Below, piece after piece: positions 41,620 to 49,626 of a stretch of DNA of 64,000 nt. A program made the translations under genes and the position numbers. Under the pieces are notes generated by a model. It made no database searches. It was not told the DNA's origin and saw nothing but the letters and a program-made list of their open reading frames with translations. Source of the stretch: Roseivirga thermotolerans (GTDB taxonomy: Bacteria; Bacteroidota; Bacteroidia; Cytophagales; Cyclobacteriaceae); the NCBI RefSeq assembly GCF_014653175.1, contig NZ_BNAG01000002.1:496001-560000 (forward strand). The letters run 5' to 3'. How positions within the stretch are numbered: position 1 is the first letter of the stretch; each line of letters starts with the position of its first letter.

Positions 41620-42750
41620 TCAGAATTCAATATAGGCCCTGAGTGCCAGTACAACGGGGTTTTTCATAGGTCTGCGAATTTCGTTCATGCCTATGTAGTG
41701 GAAGTAGGGCTGAAGACTGAGCCAGTCGTCAACTTCTTGCTTAAAGTTAATTTCAAGCACTGTTTCAGAGGCCAGCCCATCGGCCAAATTTCCATATTCT
41801 GTATTTACTTTGGCATGAGCAACAGCCATTCCCAGAGCATTGGGTCGACTGGAGTTTATGAGATTGTCTATTTTCATTCCCAACCCCAGGTAATAGTCGA
41901 GCAAACTTGCCTTTTGTTTAACCGTGAGGTTGTATTGTGCAAAAAGGCTGAGCTTCTTCTTTTCTTGCCATTGCAAGAGCATAAGATCACTCACCAGGTA
42001 AAGTCCGGAAAGCCCGTCCGTGGTTGTGTTTGCACCGGGAGTATAATCAGTAAAGGTACCTGAATGATAGTAAAACCCCACTTTCTGCACTAATCGGTTT
42101 TTGAACAGTTGGAACCGCGGCTCCAGAACGTAAATGAGTCCCTCTTTTTCATTCAGGGCCCAGTTAATGCCCAGGTAGTTGTTTCGGGGCATGGCAAACT
42201 GACCATCGAATATACCGGCTTTAATCCTCACCAACTCGGTAATGGGTATCTGAGTGGTAAGTGAAAAACCGGTTACCGGGTAGGTGGGGGCGGGTACGTT
42301 CATAGCGGCTACAGCATCTATGCCAAAAGAGCTATGTGTAAAGAGCAATCCGTTGCGGCTAACGAGAAAATCGGTGTTGATATCCACCTGCCCCAGTTTC
42401 ACCCAAAAGTCACCTTGTTTGTATTGATAATAGACCTCAAAGAAGCCGTAATTGAAACCGGCTTCAAGGTTCGAGAATGTTTGCAAGTCGCCAACAATGT
42501 TGGCTGAGGGTTCTCCACCGTGAGTAAGTGCCAGGCTGAGGTTCAGGCTATGGCCTTTTGGAAAATTGAGTTGACTGGTGTTGAGCAGCCAGCCAATAAA
42601 GTGAATATCTTTCCCTGAATTGGACGATGTGTGAGCCAGTATTTCGGTGAGATAGGCCGTATGATTTTCGTAAGAAATTCTTTGGTCTTGGGCTGCCAGG
42701 TTACAAACGAACAGCAGGCACAGAACAGCGTATACAGCGCATCTCCTCAT
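41620..42750 (-). CDS. Outer-membrane porin, carbohydrate-selective OprB-like
   Basis: The ATG at 42750 (MRRCAVYAVLCLLF) is preferred over a TTG three codons upstream. The 376-residue protein has a signal peptide ending LAAQ and a barrel with many amphipathic strands. The pattern LNLSLALTHGGEPSANIVGDLQ, VKLGQVDINTDFLVSRNGLLF, and a late ALGMAVAHAKVNTEYG, then ETVLEINFKQEV and LQPYFHYIGM, is that of OprB-type porins. Such porins allow sugar diffusion across the outer membrane. No sugar-use genes are adjacent, so its substrate is unknown. Confidence 0.8.
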   Translation of the reverse strand: MRRCAVYAVLCLLFVCNLAAQDQRISYENHTAYLTEILAHTSSNSGKDIHFIGWLLNTSQLNFPKGHSLNLSLALTHGGEPSANIVGDLQTFSNLEAGFNYGFFEVYYQYKQGDFWVKLGQVDINTDFLVSRNGLLFTHSSFGIDAVAAMNVPAPTYPVTGFSLTTQIPITELVRIKAGIFDGQFAMPRNNYLGINWALNEKEGLIYVLEPRFQLFKNRLVQKVGFYYHSGTFTDYTPGANTTTDGLSGLYLVSDLMLLQWQEKKKLSLFAQYNLTVKQKASLLDYYLGLGMKIDNLINSSRPNALGMAVAHAKVNTEYGNLADGLASETVLEINFKQEVDDWLSLQPYFHYIGMNEIRRPMKNPVVLALRAYIEF

Positions 42751-42861
42751 AACTTCCAAAATACTAAAGGAGAGGCTAAAAGTAGTGACCTCGATTGAAA
42801 TCAGAATTGATCTAAATAAACGTTAATGACTGTCTGATTTTGAGAGAGGTGTGGAAACGCC

Positions 42862-44517
42862 TCAACCCATGTTCATTAGTTCGCGGGCCGAGTCCAAGGC
42901 TTTGGCCGATGCTCCTTTGCCTCCAATCATTTCGGCAATTTCCTTCAGGCGATCGGCTTCGTTGAGGAGTTTAATCTGGCTGTTGGTAGTGGTTTCAGAC
43001 TCATCTTTATACACAAAGTAGTGAGCTGCACCTTTAGCGGCAATTTGTGGCAAGTGGGTAATGGTAATTACCTGATGGTTTTGTGCCATTCGTTCCATCA
43101 TTTGCGCCATTTTTATAGCAATTTCTCCGGAAATGCCCGTATCTATCTCATCGAATACGATTGTAGGTAAGGCGGTTTTGTCGGCCAGAATGTACTTTAT
43201 GGCAAACATAAGTCGCGAAAACTCTCCACCGGAAGCCGCTTGTTTTAACGGGCTGGGAGAGATGCCTTTATTGGCCGAAAAGAGAATATCAATTAGGTCT
43301 GAACCCGATGGGCTCAATGCAATTTCCTCATGTTTTACCTGAAGGGTGGCACTGGGCATCCCCAGGTCGCTCAGTAGTTCTTTTACCGATTGCTCTAGCT
43401 GAACGAATACGGCTTTTCGCGAATCTGAGAGTGCTTTGGCTTGTTGTTGGGCGGCCGCAAGAGCTCTGCTTTCGGCTTTGGCTGCCTCTTCTATGGCTTC
43501 ATCGAGATTGCCCAGCCGCATTACTTTTTGCCCGAGTTCTTCATAAATATCTAATAGTTCTTCAATAGAGCCTACCTGATGTTTTTGTTGCAGCTTGTAA
43601 ATGAGGCTCAACCGCTCCTGACATTCTTGCATACGTTGCGGGTCTACCTCTACCCGAGCCTCCTCATTTTCAAGTTCGCTCACAATATCTTTCAGCTCAA
43701 TTTGCAGACTTTCAATACGCTCTCTTAACTGTTCATAGGCTTTGTCATAAGCGCTAATTGAACTCAGTGAACCTTTTAATTCCTGAATTAGCGAAAGGGC
43801 ATTGAATTCCGACTGATCGGTGAGCATTAAGGCTTCGTTGAGCTTTGTTTTAATTTCTTCGGCATGTTCCAGCCGGGAAAGCTCTTGTTCCAATTCGTCT
43901 TGCTCATTTGGAGACAAGGCGGCTTTGTCGAGTTCTTCAAACAAAAACTGATAATAGTCGGCCTCTTTGCTCATTTGGTTACCTTCTTCAACAAGCTCAC
44001 GGTGTATTTTCTGTTTCTCTTTGTAGAGGTTATAAGCTTGTTTGTAGGCTTGCTTGAGCGGTTCATTATTGGCTACAATATCAATTACCTGCAATTGGTA
44101 TGTGCTATTGCCAAGAGCCAGGGTTTCATGCTGAGAGTGCACGTCCATTAGACGTACGCCCAGGGCCTTAAGCACTTCTAAGGTGGTGGGAGAGTCATTT
44201 ATAAAAGCTCGTGATTTGCCATTGGCGTTTACTTCTCGCCTTACAATGCACTCCTCGTCATAGTCAAGGTCGTGAGCTTCGAACAGGTCTTGAAGTGCGT
44301 AGGCTTTTATGTCGAATATGGCTTCAATAATGCACTTCTTGCGCTCATCGAACACTACACTCGACTCGGCTCTTTTACCTAACAGGAGTCCGAGGGCACC
44401 CAGCATAATAGATTTTCCGGCCCCAGTTTCGCCCGTAATAATATTGAGCGAGCCCACCGGACGAATTTGCAGTTGCTTAATGAGAGCGTAGTTTTCTATG
44501 GAGAGGCTTTTCAGCAT
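42862..44517 (-). CDS. recN: DNA repair protein RecN
   Basis: A 551-residue SMC-like ATPase. Walker A is ITGETGAGKSIML near residue 30, followed by the long coiled-coil arms (about 150-350), the signature KQAASGGEFSRLMFAIKY and Walker B TIVFDEIDTGISGE, then HLPQIAAKGAAHYFV. Length is normal for RecN. It assists recombinational repair of double-strand breaks. It is the last gene of the bamD-rpoZ-coaBC-porD-recN series, but a well-formed promoter of its own lies directly upstream. Confidence 0.96.
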   Translation of the reverse strand: MLKSLSIENYALIKQLQIRPVGSLNIITGETGAGKSIMLGALGLLLGKRAESSVVFDERKKCIIEAIFDIKAYALQDLFEAHDLDYDEECIVRREVNANGKSRAFINDSPTTLEVLKALGVRLMDVHSQHETLALGNSTYQLQVIDIVANNEPLKQAYKQAYNLYKEKQKIHRELVEEGNQMSKEADYYQFLFEELDKAALSPNEQDELEQELSRLEHAEEIKTKLNEALMLTDQSEFNALSLIQELKGSLSSISAYDKAYEQLRERIESLQIELKDIVSELENEEARVEVDPQRMQECQERLSLIYKLQQKHQVGSIEELLDIYEELGQKVMRLGNLDEAIEEAAKAESRALAAAQQQAKALSDSRKAVFVQLEQSVKELLSDLGMPSATLQVKHEEIALSPSGSDLIDILFSANKGISPSPLKQAASGGEFSRLMFAIKYILADKTALPTIVFDEIDTGISGEIAIKMAQMMERMAQNHQVITITHLPQIAAKGAAHYFVYKDESETTTNSQIKLLNEADRLKEIAEMIGGKGASAKALDSARELMNMG

Positions 44518-44521
44518 GAAG

Positions 44522-44552
44522 CAAAAGTATCAATTCAGCCTACTCTAAACAA
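44522..44552 (-). promoter_or_regulatory. recN promoter, Bacteroidota type (TTG-N20-TACTTTTG)
   Basis: Read on the minus strand, TTG (44552-44550) is followed after 20 bases by TACTTTTG (44529-44522), a full match to TAnnTTTG. The start codon is 5 bases further on. Spacing is identical to the bamD promoter. Confidence 0.55.
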
Positions 44553-44617
44553 CATCATTTTTTACCGGATGGAGCAATTTTAAGAAGGGAGAGAGTGCAA
44601 GTGCCGAGGGGCTAAAC

Positions 44618-45520
44618 TCAGTTTTGAACAATCTTTTGGTACTTTGACCTGCGGGTTGGGTCTAGCTTAAGTAATTCGTTGTATACCTGCCTGCGAAGAG
44701 ACATTTCACCCTGTGAAAAAATATTTACCAATTCGTCATTTTTTGCATCGAGAAAGGCAATAATGAGGATGGCATTGGGTTGAATAGCATTTACTTTTTG
44801 AATCTCTACCAGCGATTCATAAATATTTTTACGAGCTTCTTCGGGGGTGTCTTGAAAAATATCAAGTCCGTTGAGGTGGTAATCGTAGAGGGCTTGTCTA
44901 ACCGGTTGAAACTGACCGTTGCTAAAGAGGTTTTCTACCAGCCAATATCTATTTCTTCGGCTTTGAAACTGCCCCCAGCCAACGGCTCCGGAGTTTTGTG
45001 CATTGTTCACTATGGTTAGGGCTCTTTCATAGTGTGATGTACCTCCAAGCGGACTAAAAGAGTCGTAGTCTACGCCTAGTGCGATATAAGCATAGTAGGC
45101 CAGAAGGGAGGTGATGTTGTTGGTAAAGCTGTTTTCATTGAATTGCAACGGCTGCGATTGTGTAAATTGAAATTCCCAGTCGCGGTCGGCAAAGTTGAGC
45201 AACAACGTTTCATAGGTGCTACCATACACGGGGCGCACCACCTGAATTTGAGCGTTGGCTGTAAATCTGCCAATACTGGGCTGATCTTGAATGGTGAGAA
45301 TTAGGTTGCCTTTTATTTTTTCATTGTTTCTGAACTGATCATCGGTCCATTTGGTGTCATTCAAAAACCGTTCGAAAGCGGTTTTCATTTCTTCAAAGAT
45401 GCCACGCTCAGTGGTTTGAACAACATCGGCATTAATACTTACTGTAAAGTTGAGTTCCTGAGCACAGAGTGGTGCCAGGCCAGTGAGTAACAGAAGTAGT
45501 GAAAGGCTAAAATTTTTCAA
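44618..45520 (-). CDS. porD: Type IX secretion system protein PorD (DUF4835), TTG start
   Basis: No ATG occurs before the mature domain. TTG at 45520 (MKNFSLSLLLLLTGLAPLCAQ) gives a proper signal peptide and overlaps the coaBC stop by 14 bases; TTG at 45547 is an alternative. The 300-residue product matches DUF4835/PorD: QELNFTVSINADVVQTTER, FNENSFTNNITSLLAYYAYI, YDSFSPLGGTSHYERAL, and a C-terminal DPTRRSKYQKIV. PorD is needed for type IX secretion in Porphyromonas, so the window's owner probably has that system. Position between coaBC and recN is the usual one in Bacteroidota, as I recall. Confidence 0.88.
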   Translation of the reverse strand: MKNFSLSLLLLLTGLAPLCAQELNFTVSINADVVQTTERGIFEEMKTAFERFLNDTKWTDDQFRNNEKIKGNLILTIQDQPSIGRFTANAQIQVVRPVYGSTYETLLLNFADRDWEFQFTQSQPLQFNENSFTNNITSLLAYYAYIALGVDYDSFSPLGGTSHYERALTIVNNAQNSGAVGWGQFQSRRNRYWLVENLFSNGQFQPVRQALYDYHLNGLDIFQDTPEEARKNIYESLVEIQKVNAIQPNAILIIAFLDAKNDELVNIFSQGEMSLRRQVYNELLKLDPTRRSKYQKIVQN

Positions 45521-46703
45521 CAATGTTTTTGATAATGTCTTTGGCAACCTCGGTTTTAGACTTTAACTCAAAATGTTGAATATTATTGGCTTTGTCAATC
45601 AGGGTAATCTTATTGGTATCGTGTCCGAAGCCTGCACCTGTGTCTTGCAACGAGTTAAGTACAATCAGGTCGAAGTTTTTACTTTTTATTTTTCCCTTGG
45701 CGTGTTCTATCTCGTTGTTGGTTTCCAGGGCAAAACCCACATTGAATTGTTCTTCTCTTTTTTTAGATCCGAGTGTTTTGGCAATGTCTATGGTCTTGCT
45801 CAGTTTGATTTCGAAGGCATCATTTTCCTTCTTTATCTTATGGTTGGCCACCTGAGCAGGAGCATAGTCGGCCACGGCTGCCGCAAATATATTGATGTGC
45901 GATGTGGCATAGTGTTCTTCACAGGCCTCATACATTTCTTTTCCACTTCTTACATTGATTCTATTCACCAGGGGATGTTCAATGACTAAGTGAGTTGGGC
46001 CCGCCACCAAGGTGACATGCGCACCCATTTGAGCTGCTTCCTGAGCCAGTGCAAAGCCCATTTTACCCGAAGAGTAGTTGCCAATGAACCGTACCGGATC
46101 TATGGCTTCATAGGTTGGCCCTGCTGTAATGAGTACCTTCTTGCCTTTTAGAGGGGCGTTTCTGCCGAAAAAATCAGAGAGACTTTCTGTCAACTCTTCC
46201 GGTTCGGCCATTCGTCCCTGGCCAACAAGACCACTGGCTAGTTCTCCATGCCGTGCTTCTATGAGTGTATGGCCAAATTGCTGAAGTCGTTGAATGTTGG
46301 TCTGCACCGCAGGGTGCTGATACATGTCTAAGTCCATGGCCGGGGCAAAAAGCACCGGACAACGGGCGGAGAGGTAGGTGGCCAGTAACAGGTTATCGCA
46401 AAGGCCATTAGCCATTTTGGCTATAGTATTGGCACTGGCCGGGGCTATAATGAATGCATCGGCCCACAGCCCCAGGTCTACGTGGTTGTTCCACTCACCT
46501 TCCTGGCCTTGGGTAAAATCAGAAAGCACCGGGTTTTTAGATAGGGTAGAAAGGGTTAGTGGAGAAATGAATGATTTGGCAGCTTCGGTCATTAAAACCT
46601 TCACTTCCGCTCCTTCTTTTACCAATAACCTAACGAAAATAGCAGCCTTGTAGGCTGCTATGCTGCCGGTTACCCCGACTATTATTTTCTTACCCTTCAA
46701 CAT
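45507..46703 (-). CDS. coaBC: Bifunctional phosphopantothenoylcysteine decarboxylase / phosphopantothenate-cysteine ligase CoaBC
   Basis: A 398-residue fusion making 4'-phosphopantetheine for coenzyme A. The CoaC half has GVTGSIAAYKA (10-20), active His74 in NHVDLG, and ASANT (89-93). The usual PxMNxxM motif reads PAMDLDM (121-127, Asp for Asn), and the clamp reads LASGLVGQGRM, without the Cys of the E. coli-type ACG motif. The CoaB half has VLITAGPTYEAIDPVRFIGN, YSSGKMGFALA, AAVADYAP and the KIKKENDAFEIKL region. It follows rpoZ by 5 bases and overlaps porD. Confidence 0.94.
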   Translation of the reverse strand: MLKGKKIIVGVTGSIAAYKAAIFVRLLVKEGAEVKVLMTEAAKSFISPLTLSTLSKNPVLSDFTQGQEGEWNNHVDLGLWADAFIIAPASANTIAKMANGLCDNLLLATYLSARCPVLFAPAMDLDMYQHPAVQTNIQRLQQFGHTLIEARHGELASGLVGQGRMAEPEELTESLSDFFGRNAPLKGKKVLITAGPTYEAIDPVRFIGNYSSGKMGFALAQEAAQMGAHVTLVAGPTHLVIEHPLVNRINVRSGKEMYEACEEHYATSHINIFAAAVADYAPAQVANHKIKKENDAFEIKLSKTIDIAKTLGSKKREEQFNVGFALETNNEIEHAKGKIKSKNFDLIVLNSLQDTGAGFGHDTNKITLIDKANNIQHFELKSKTEVAKDIIKNIVEKF

Positions 46704-46708
46704 GAAGA

Positions 46709-47035
46709 TTATTTATCTTCTGCTGCAGCCTCTTCGGCTTCTTTGAATCTGAAGTAGATTTCACCATTCAAAAACTCTTCAATGGCCATAGCTGTAGGCT
46801 TTGGCATTCTTTCGTAGAATTTAGAAATCTCAATTTGTTCTCTGTTTTCGAAGATTTCTTCCAGGTTATCCACAGTAGAAGCGAATTCGGCCAGCTTGCC
46901 GTTGAGCTCCTCCTTCATGTTGCTGGCAATTTGCTTAGCTCTTTTTGAGATAATAGCTACTGACTCATAAATGTTGCCGGTTTGAGCGGCTATTTGGTCA
47001 GTATCTCTGGTAATGATTGATGGACTTGCTGCCAT
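46709..47035 (-). CDS. rpoZ: RNA polymerase omega subunit RpoZ, Bacteroidota type
   Basis: A 108-residue protein with the omega core: SIITRDTDQIAAQTGNIYES, then VAIISKRAKQIASNMKEEL. The tail, EQIEISKFYERMPKPTAMAIEE followed by FLNGEIYFR, is typical of Bacteroidota omega proteins. Omega helps fold and hold the beta' subunit. It is separated by 1 base from the bamD stop upstream and by 5 bases from coaBC downstream, all on the minus strand. Confidence 0.9.
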   Translation of the reverse strand: MAASPSIITRDTDQIAAQTGNIYESVAIISKRAKQIASNMKEELNGKLAEFASTVDNLEEIFENREQIEISKFYERMPKPTAMAIEEFLNGEIYFRFKEAEEAAAEDK

Positions 47036-47036
47036 A

Positions 47037-47867
47037 TTAATCGGTTTTCAGTTTATTTAATTCTTTTATCGATTGTTCGTAATAGTCTTTAACCCGATTG
47101 GTATACTGGCTTTCAGGATACTTTTCGGTAAATTCTCTGTAAAGTTCGATCGTTTTGTCGAACCGCTCTTTCCTCTTGGTTGTAATGCTGTTGTCGGCCA
47201 GCTTAAAACTGGTTTCAACACTCAGATACAGCAACTCTTCGTTGTACTTGGAGTCGGGAAAATCTTCTTTAAAAGCCTCAAAAGTAACGAGGGCTGCCTC
47301 TAAATAGTTTCTGTAAGAAAGCCCTGTTGTGAGTTTGTAGTATAGTTTGGCTGTTTGGTAGGCTTTGGTTTCAAACCGTACCTGAAGCTCATCTATTATT
47401 CGGTTGGCTTCCTGATAGCGCTGAGAGGCGGGGTAGCGGTTCAGGAAGTTTTGCATGGCTATTACGGCCTGTTCAGAACTGTTTTGGTCTAGTTCCGCAT
47501 CGGGAGAGTCAAGATAAAGCGAATAGGCTTCCATGTATTGTGCCTCTTCTGCCAATGGGCTTCGGCCAAATGTCTGGTAAAATTCTTTGAACTGATAGGC
47601 GGCCAACTGGTATAGGCCCATGTAGTATTCACTGTAGGCCCAGTAGTATCTAATTTTTTCCGCTTGTTCAGAACCTCTGTAATAGGGATATATGCGTTCA
47701 AAGAGCAATTTGGCTCTATCGTATTTGCCTCTTTCGTAATAGGCTATGGCTCCGTTATACAGCTCGTTGTAATCGTTGGAGCGCTCCAGTTTACCCAATG
47801 TGGTGGTGCAACTTGAGTATAAACTCACAATGGCTAGTAAAACGAAAAAGAAAGGGGCTTTTTTCAT
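47037..47867 (-). CDS. bamD: Outer-membrane assembly lipoprotein BamD
   Basis: A 276-residue lipoprotein (lipobox YSSC, Cys20). The mature part holds TPR units of the BamD pattern: YNELYNGAIAYYERGKYDRAKLLFE, YYRGSEQAEKIRYYWAYSEYYMG, then YLDSPDAELDQNSSEQAVIAMQNFLNRYPAS and YREFTEKYPESQYTNRV. BamD is the essential TPR lipoprotein of the complex inserting beta-barrels in the outer membrane. It is the first gene of the bamD-rpoZ-coaBC-porD series and has a well-formed promoter. Confidence 0.93.
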   Translation of the reverse strand: MKKAPFFFVLLAIVSLYSSCTTTLGKLERSNDYNELYNGAIAYYERGKYDRAKLLFERIYPYYRGSEQAEKIRYYWAYSEYYMGLYQLAAYQFKEFYQTFGRSPLAEEAQYMEAYSLYLDSPDAELDQNSSEQAVIAMQNFLNRYPASQRYQEANRIIDELQVRFETKAYQTAKLYYKLTTGLSYRNYLEAALVTFEAFKEDFPDSKYNEELLYLSVETSFKLADNSITTKRKERFDKTIELYREFTEKYPESQYTNRVKDYYEQSIKELNKLKTD

Positions 47868-47874
47868 GAGCCTG

Positions 47875-47905
47875 CAAAATTATCAGTTTGATTAGACTTT
47901 TCCAA
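47875..47905 (-). promoter_or_regulatory. bamD promoter, Bacteroidota type (TTG-N20-TAATTTTG)
   Basis: Read on the minus strand, TTG (47905-47903) is followed after 20 bases by TAATTTTG (47882-47875), matching TAnnTTTG, with the ATG 8 bases further on at 47867. Confidence 0.55.
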
Positions 47906-48077
47906 TTTGTTCAAATGGCTTAAGAGCAATTAATGCTATGACGTACAGTAGATTTAAGCCATGGTGCTTCATTTTGAAACGAAGCTCTTGCGTTAAGTAT
48001 GCTTAGCACAAACGAAGGTAAGAGGTTCATTAATTTTATGTGACTGAGGCTAGAAAGATTAACCATTTTTAACCCGG

Positions 48078-49583
48078 CTAGCGGTCATATCGTAAATGCC
48101 TCGCCACTTGTTCAAGAGTGGGTTTTTCATCGCCAAGCCAATTGAAGCCTCGCAAGCGTCTGTCTAACCGGCTAATCTCAAATTCGGGCTTCACCTGGCC
48201 GTCTACCTGTTCATAATTACGGATTTCTGTTATGGTATTTTGGCTAAAATAAAGAGCCATATTGGAGCACTTCATGCTGTTCATAGATACAGCCCCCGAG
48301 GTTTCTTTTAGGTAATAAATACTTTCACCGTTTCCGTTTACGTGGGTCTTACTAATGAGCCCTTCATTAAAGTAGACTTCCATATCGCGACCTTTTACCT
48401 GATTGTAGTTTCCCAAAGTATCTTTGGAAATCACAAACGAATTGAGCCTGAGGTTCATTTTGTCGATTTTATTGTTTCGAACCTCAATGTTAATGGAGTC
48501 TGCTTTTATCTGGCTGTTCTCTACCCAAATAACCGGATCGGTGTACATGTAAATCACCGAGTCGGCAAAATTATAGCTTACCGAGTCGGCCATGCCTTGC
48601 ATATTCGATTTGAACATTTTTACCTGATGGTATGCTGTGAGGTACTTGTTGTTCTCATCAGATTGGTCAGAGAACAACGTGTCTGCACTAATAAACAGAG
48701 AGTCGCCTTCCATCATTTTTCGCAAATAGGCCTGATCGTAGACCAGCGAAGTCTTTTTCAATTTATTGTAGAATCCCTTCTCACCATATATGGTCAGTGA
48801 GTCGGGTTTAGAGATAAGCTTGATGTTTCTGCTGGCGTTGTATAACTGCTTTTGGTCGTCTGTAATGAGCGTGTCTGCTTCAATAAAATAGTCCGGGCCA
48901 TTAATGTTGCCTCGGTAAACTTCAGCATACTGCAACTGACGGTTATAAATAAGCCCATGGTTGGTTCTAAGTGTGTCAGAGTCAGAGGTAATGCCTATGG
49001 TTTTTCCCTTGGTTTTGGCCAGAGAGGTGTTAGTGTTGTAGTAAAGCGTATCGGCAGCCAGATCGAAATCAGGGTTGGTCATGGTTACCTTCTGAAAGAA
49101 TTCGGCTTGTTTGGTTTGGGTATGATAATACCCCCATTGCGACTGCAGCTCATTTTGAGAGTCGATGAGGCGTCCGCCATTAAAGTAGTTTCCGGTTTTA
49201 GTAGTGCGGTTGTAGTCCAGAAAATCAGTGTAGAGGGTTACGCTATCGTCTTTCATTACCACATTGTTGCGGAGTTTGGCCCTTCGCGTATTACCATCGT
49301 ACTCCATGTAGTCGCTCTCGATGTGAAGTGGGTCTACCGTATCTATAATTCTTACTCTGCCAAAAGCTCTGGCCGAATTGGTTTCTTTATTCAGATAGGC
49401 CGAGTCGCAGTAAATGTTGGTGTTGCCTTGTACCAGCCAAACATCGTTTTTGAGTCGCTGCACACTTTCTTTGCCAATATTAACTTTTGCTAAAAAGCCT
49501 GCTCGTTTGAGCTTTACCTCGGTTTGGCTCATTAATGGGCTGCACAAGGCTAGTATAATTAGGTAAAATGTGAGTCTTCTCAT
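48078..49583 (-). CDS. OstA-like (LptA/LptD N-terminal domain) exported protein
   Basis: The ATG at 49583 (MRRLTFYLIILALCSPLMSQ) gives a signal peptide and sits 12 bases after a promoter box. The 501-residue protein is made of OstA/LptA-type beta repeats: LKNDVWLVQGNTNIYCDSAY, ARAFGRVRIIDTVDPLHIES, LRNNVVMKDDSVTLYTDFLDY, and a series of 'A-D-T-L' turns. In Bacteroidota such multi-repeat OstA proteins are presumed to act as the periplasmic lipopolysaccharide bridge of the Lpt system, linking it to the LptF/G permease at 36966. No C-terminal LptD barrel is present. Confidence 0.85.
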   Translation of the reverse strand: MRRLTFYLIILALCSPLMSQTEVKLKRAGFLAKVNIGKESVQRLKNDVWLVQGNTNIYCDSAYLNKETNSARAFGRVRIIDTVDPLHIESDYMEYDGNTRRAKLRNNVVMKDDSVTLYTDFLDYNRTTKTGNYFNGGRLIDSQNELQSQWGYYHTQTKQAEFFQKVTMTNPDFDLAADTLYYNTNTSLAKTKGKTIGITSDSDTLRTNHGLIYNRQLQYAEVYRGNINGPDYFIEADTLITDDQKQLYNASRNIKLISKPDSLTIYGEKGFYNKLKKTSLVYDQAYLRKMMEGDSLFISADTLFSDQSDENNKYLTAYHQVKMFKSNMQGMADSVSYNFADSVIYMYTDPVIWVENSQIKADSINIEVRNNKIDKMNLRLNSFVISKDTLGNYNQVKGRDMEVYFNEGLISKTHVNGNGESIYYLKETSGAVSMNSMKCSNMALYFSQNTITEIRNYEQVDGQVKPEFEISRLDRRLRGFNWLGDEKPTLEQVARHLRYDR

Positions 49584-49595
49584 TCGTACGGGGGG

Positions 49596-49603
49596 CAAAA
49601 TTA
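49596..49603 (-). promoter_or_regulatory. Probable -7 box (TAATTTTG) for the OstA-like gene
   Basis: Minus-strand TAATTTTG fits TAnnTTTG, 12 bases ahead of the ATG at 49583. The divergent tilS box at 49615 is only 11 bases away. Confidence 0.4.
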
Positions 49604-49614
49604 GCGATTTGTGC

Positions 49615-49622
49615 TATTTTTG
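49615..49622 (+). promoter_or_regulatory. Probable -7 box (TATTTTTG) for tilS
   Basis: TATTTTTG fits TAnnTTTG and ends 4 bases before the tilS ATG at 49627, implying a nearly leaderless transcript. It overlaps the upstream region of the divergent OstA-like promoter. Confidence 0.4.
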
Positions 49623-49626
49623 GGTC

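Noticed and set aside
48342-49493. Two long plus-strand open frames opposite the OstA-like gene
   Set aside because: They mirror a real coding strand, carry no motif, and have no promoter-like box.
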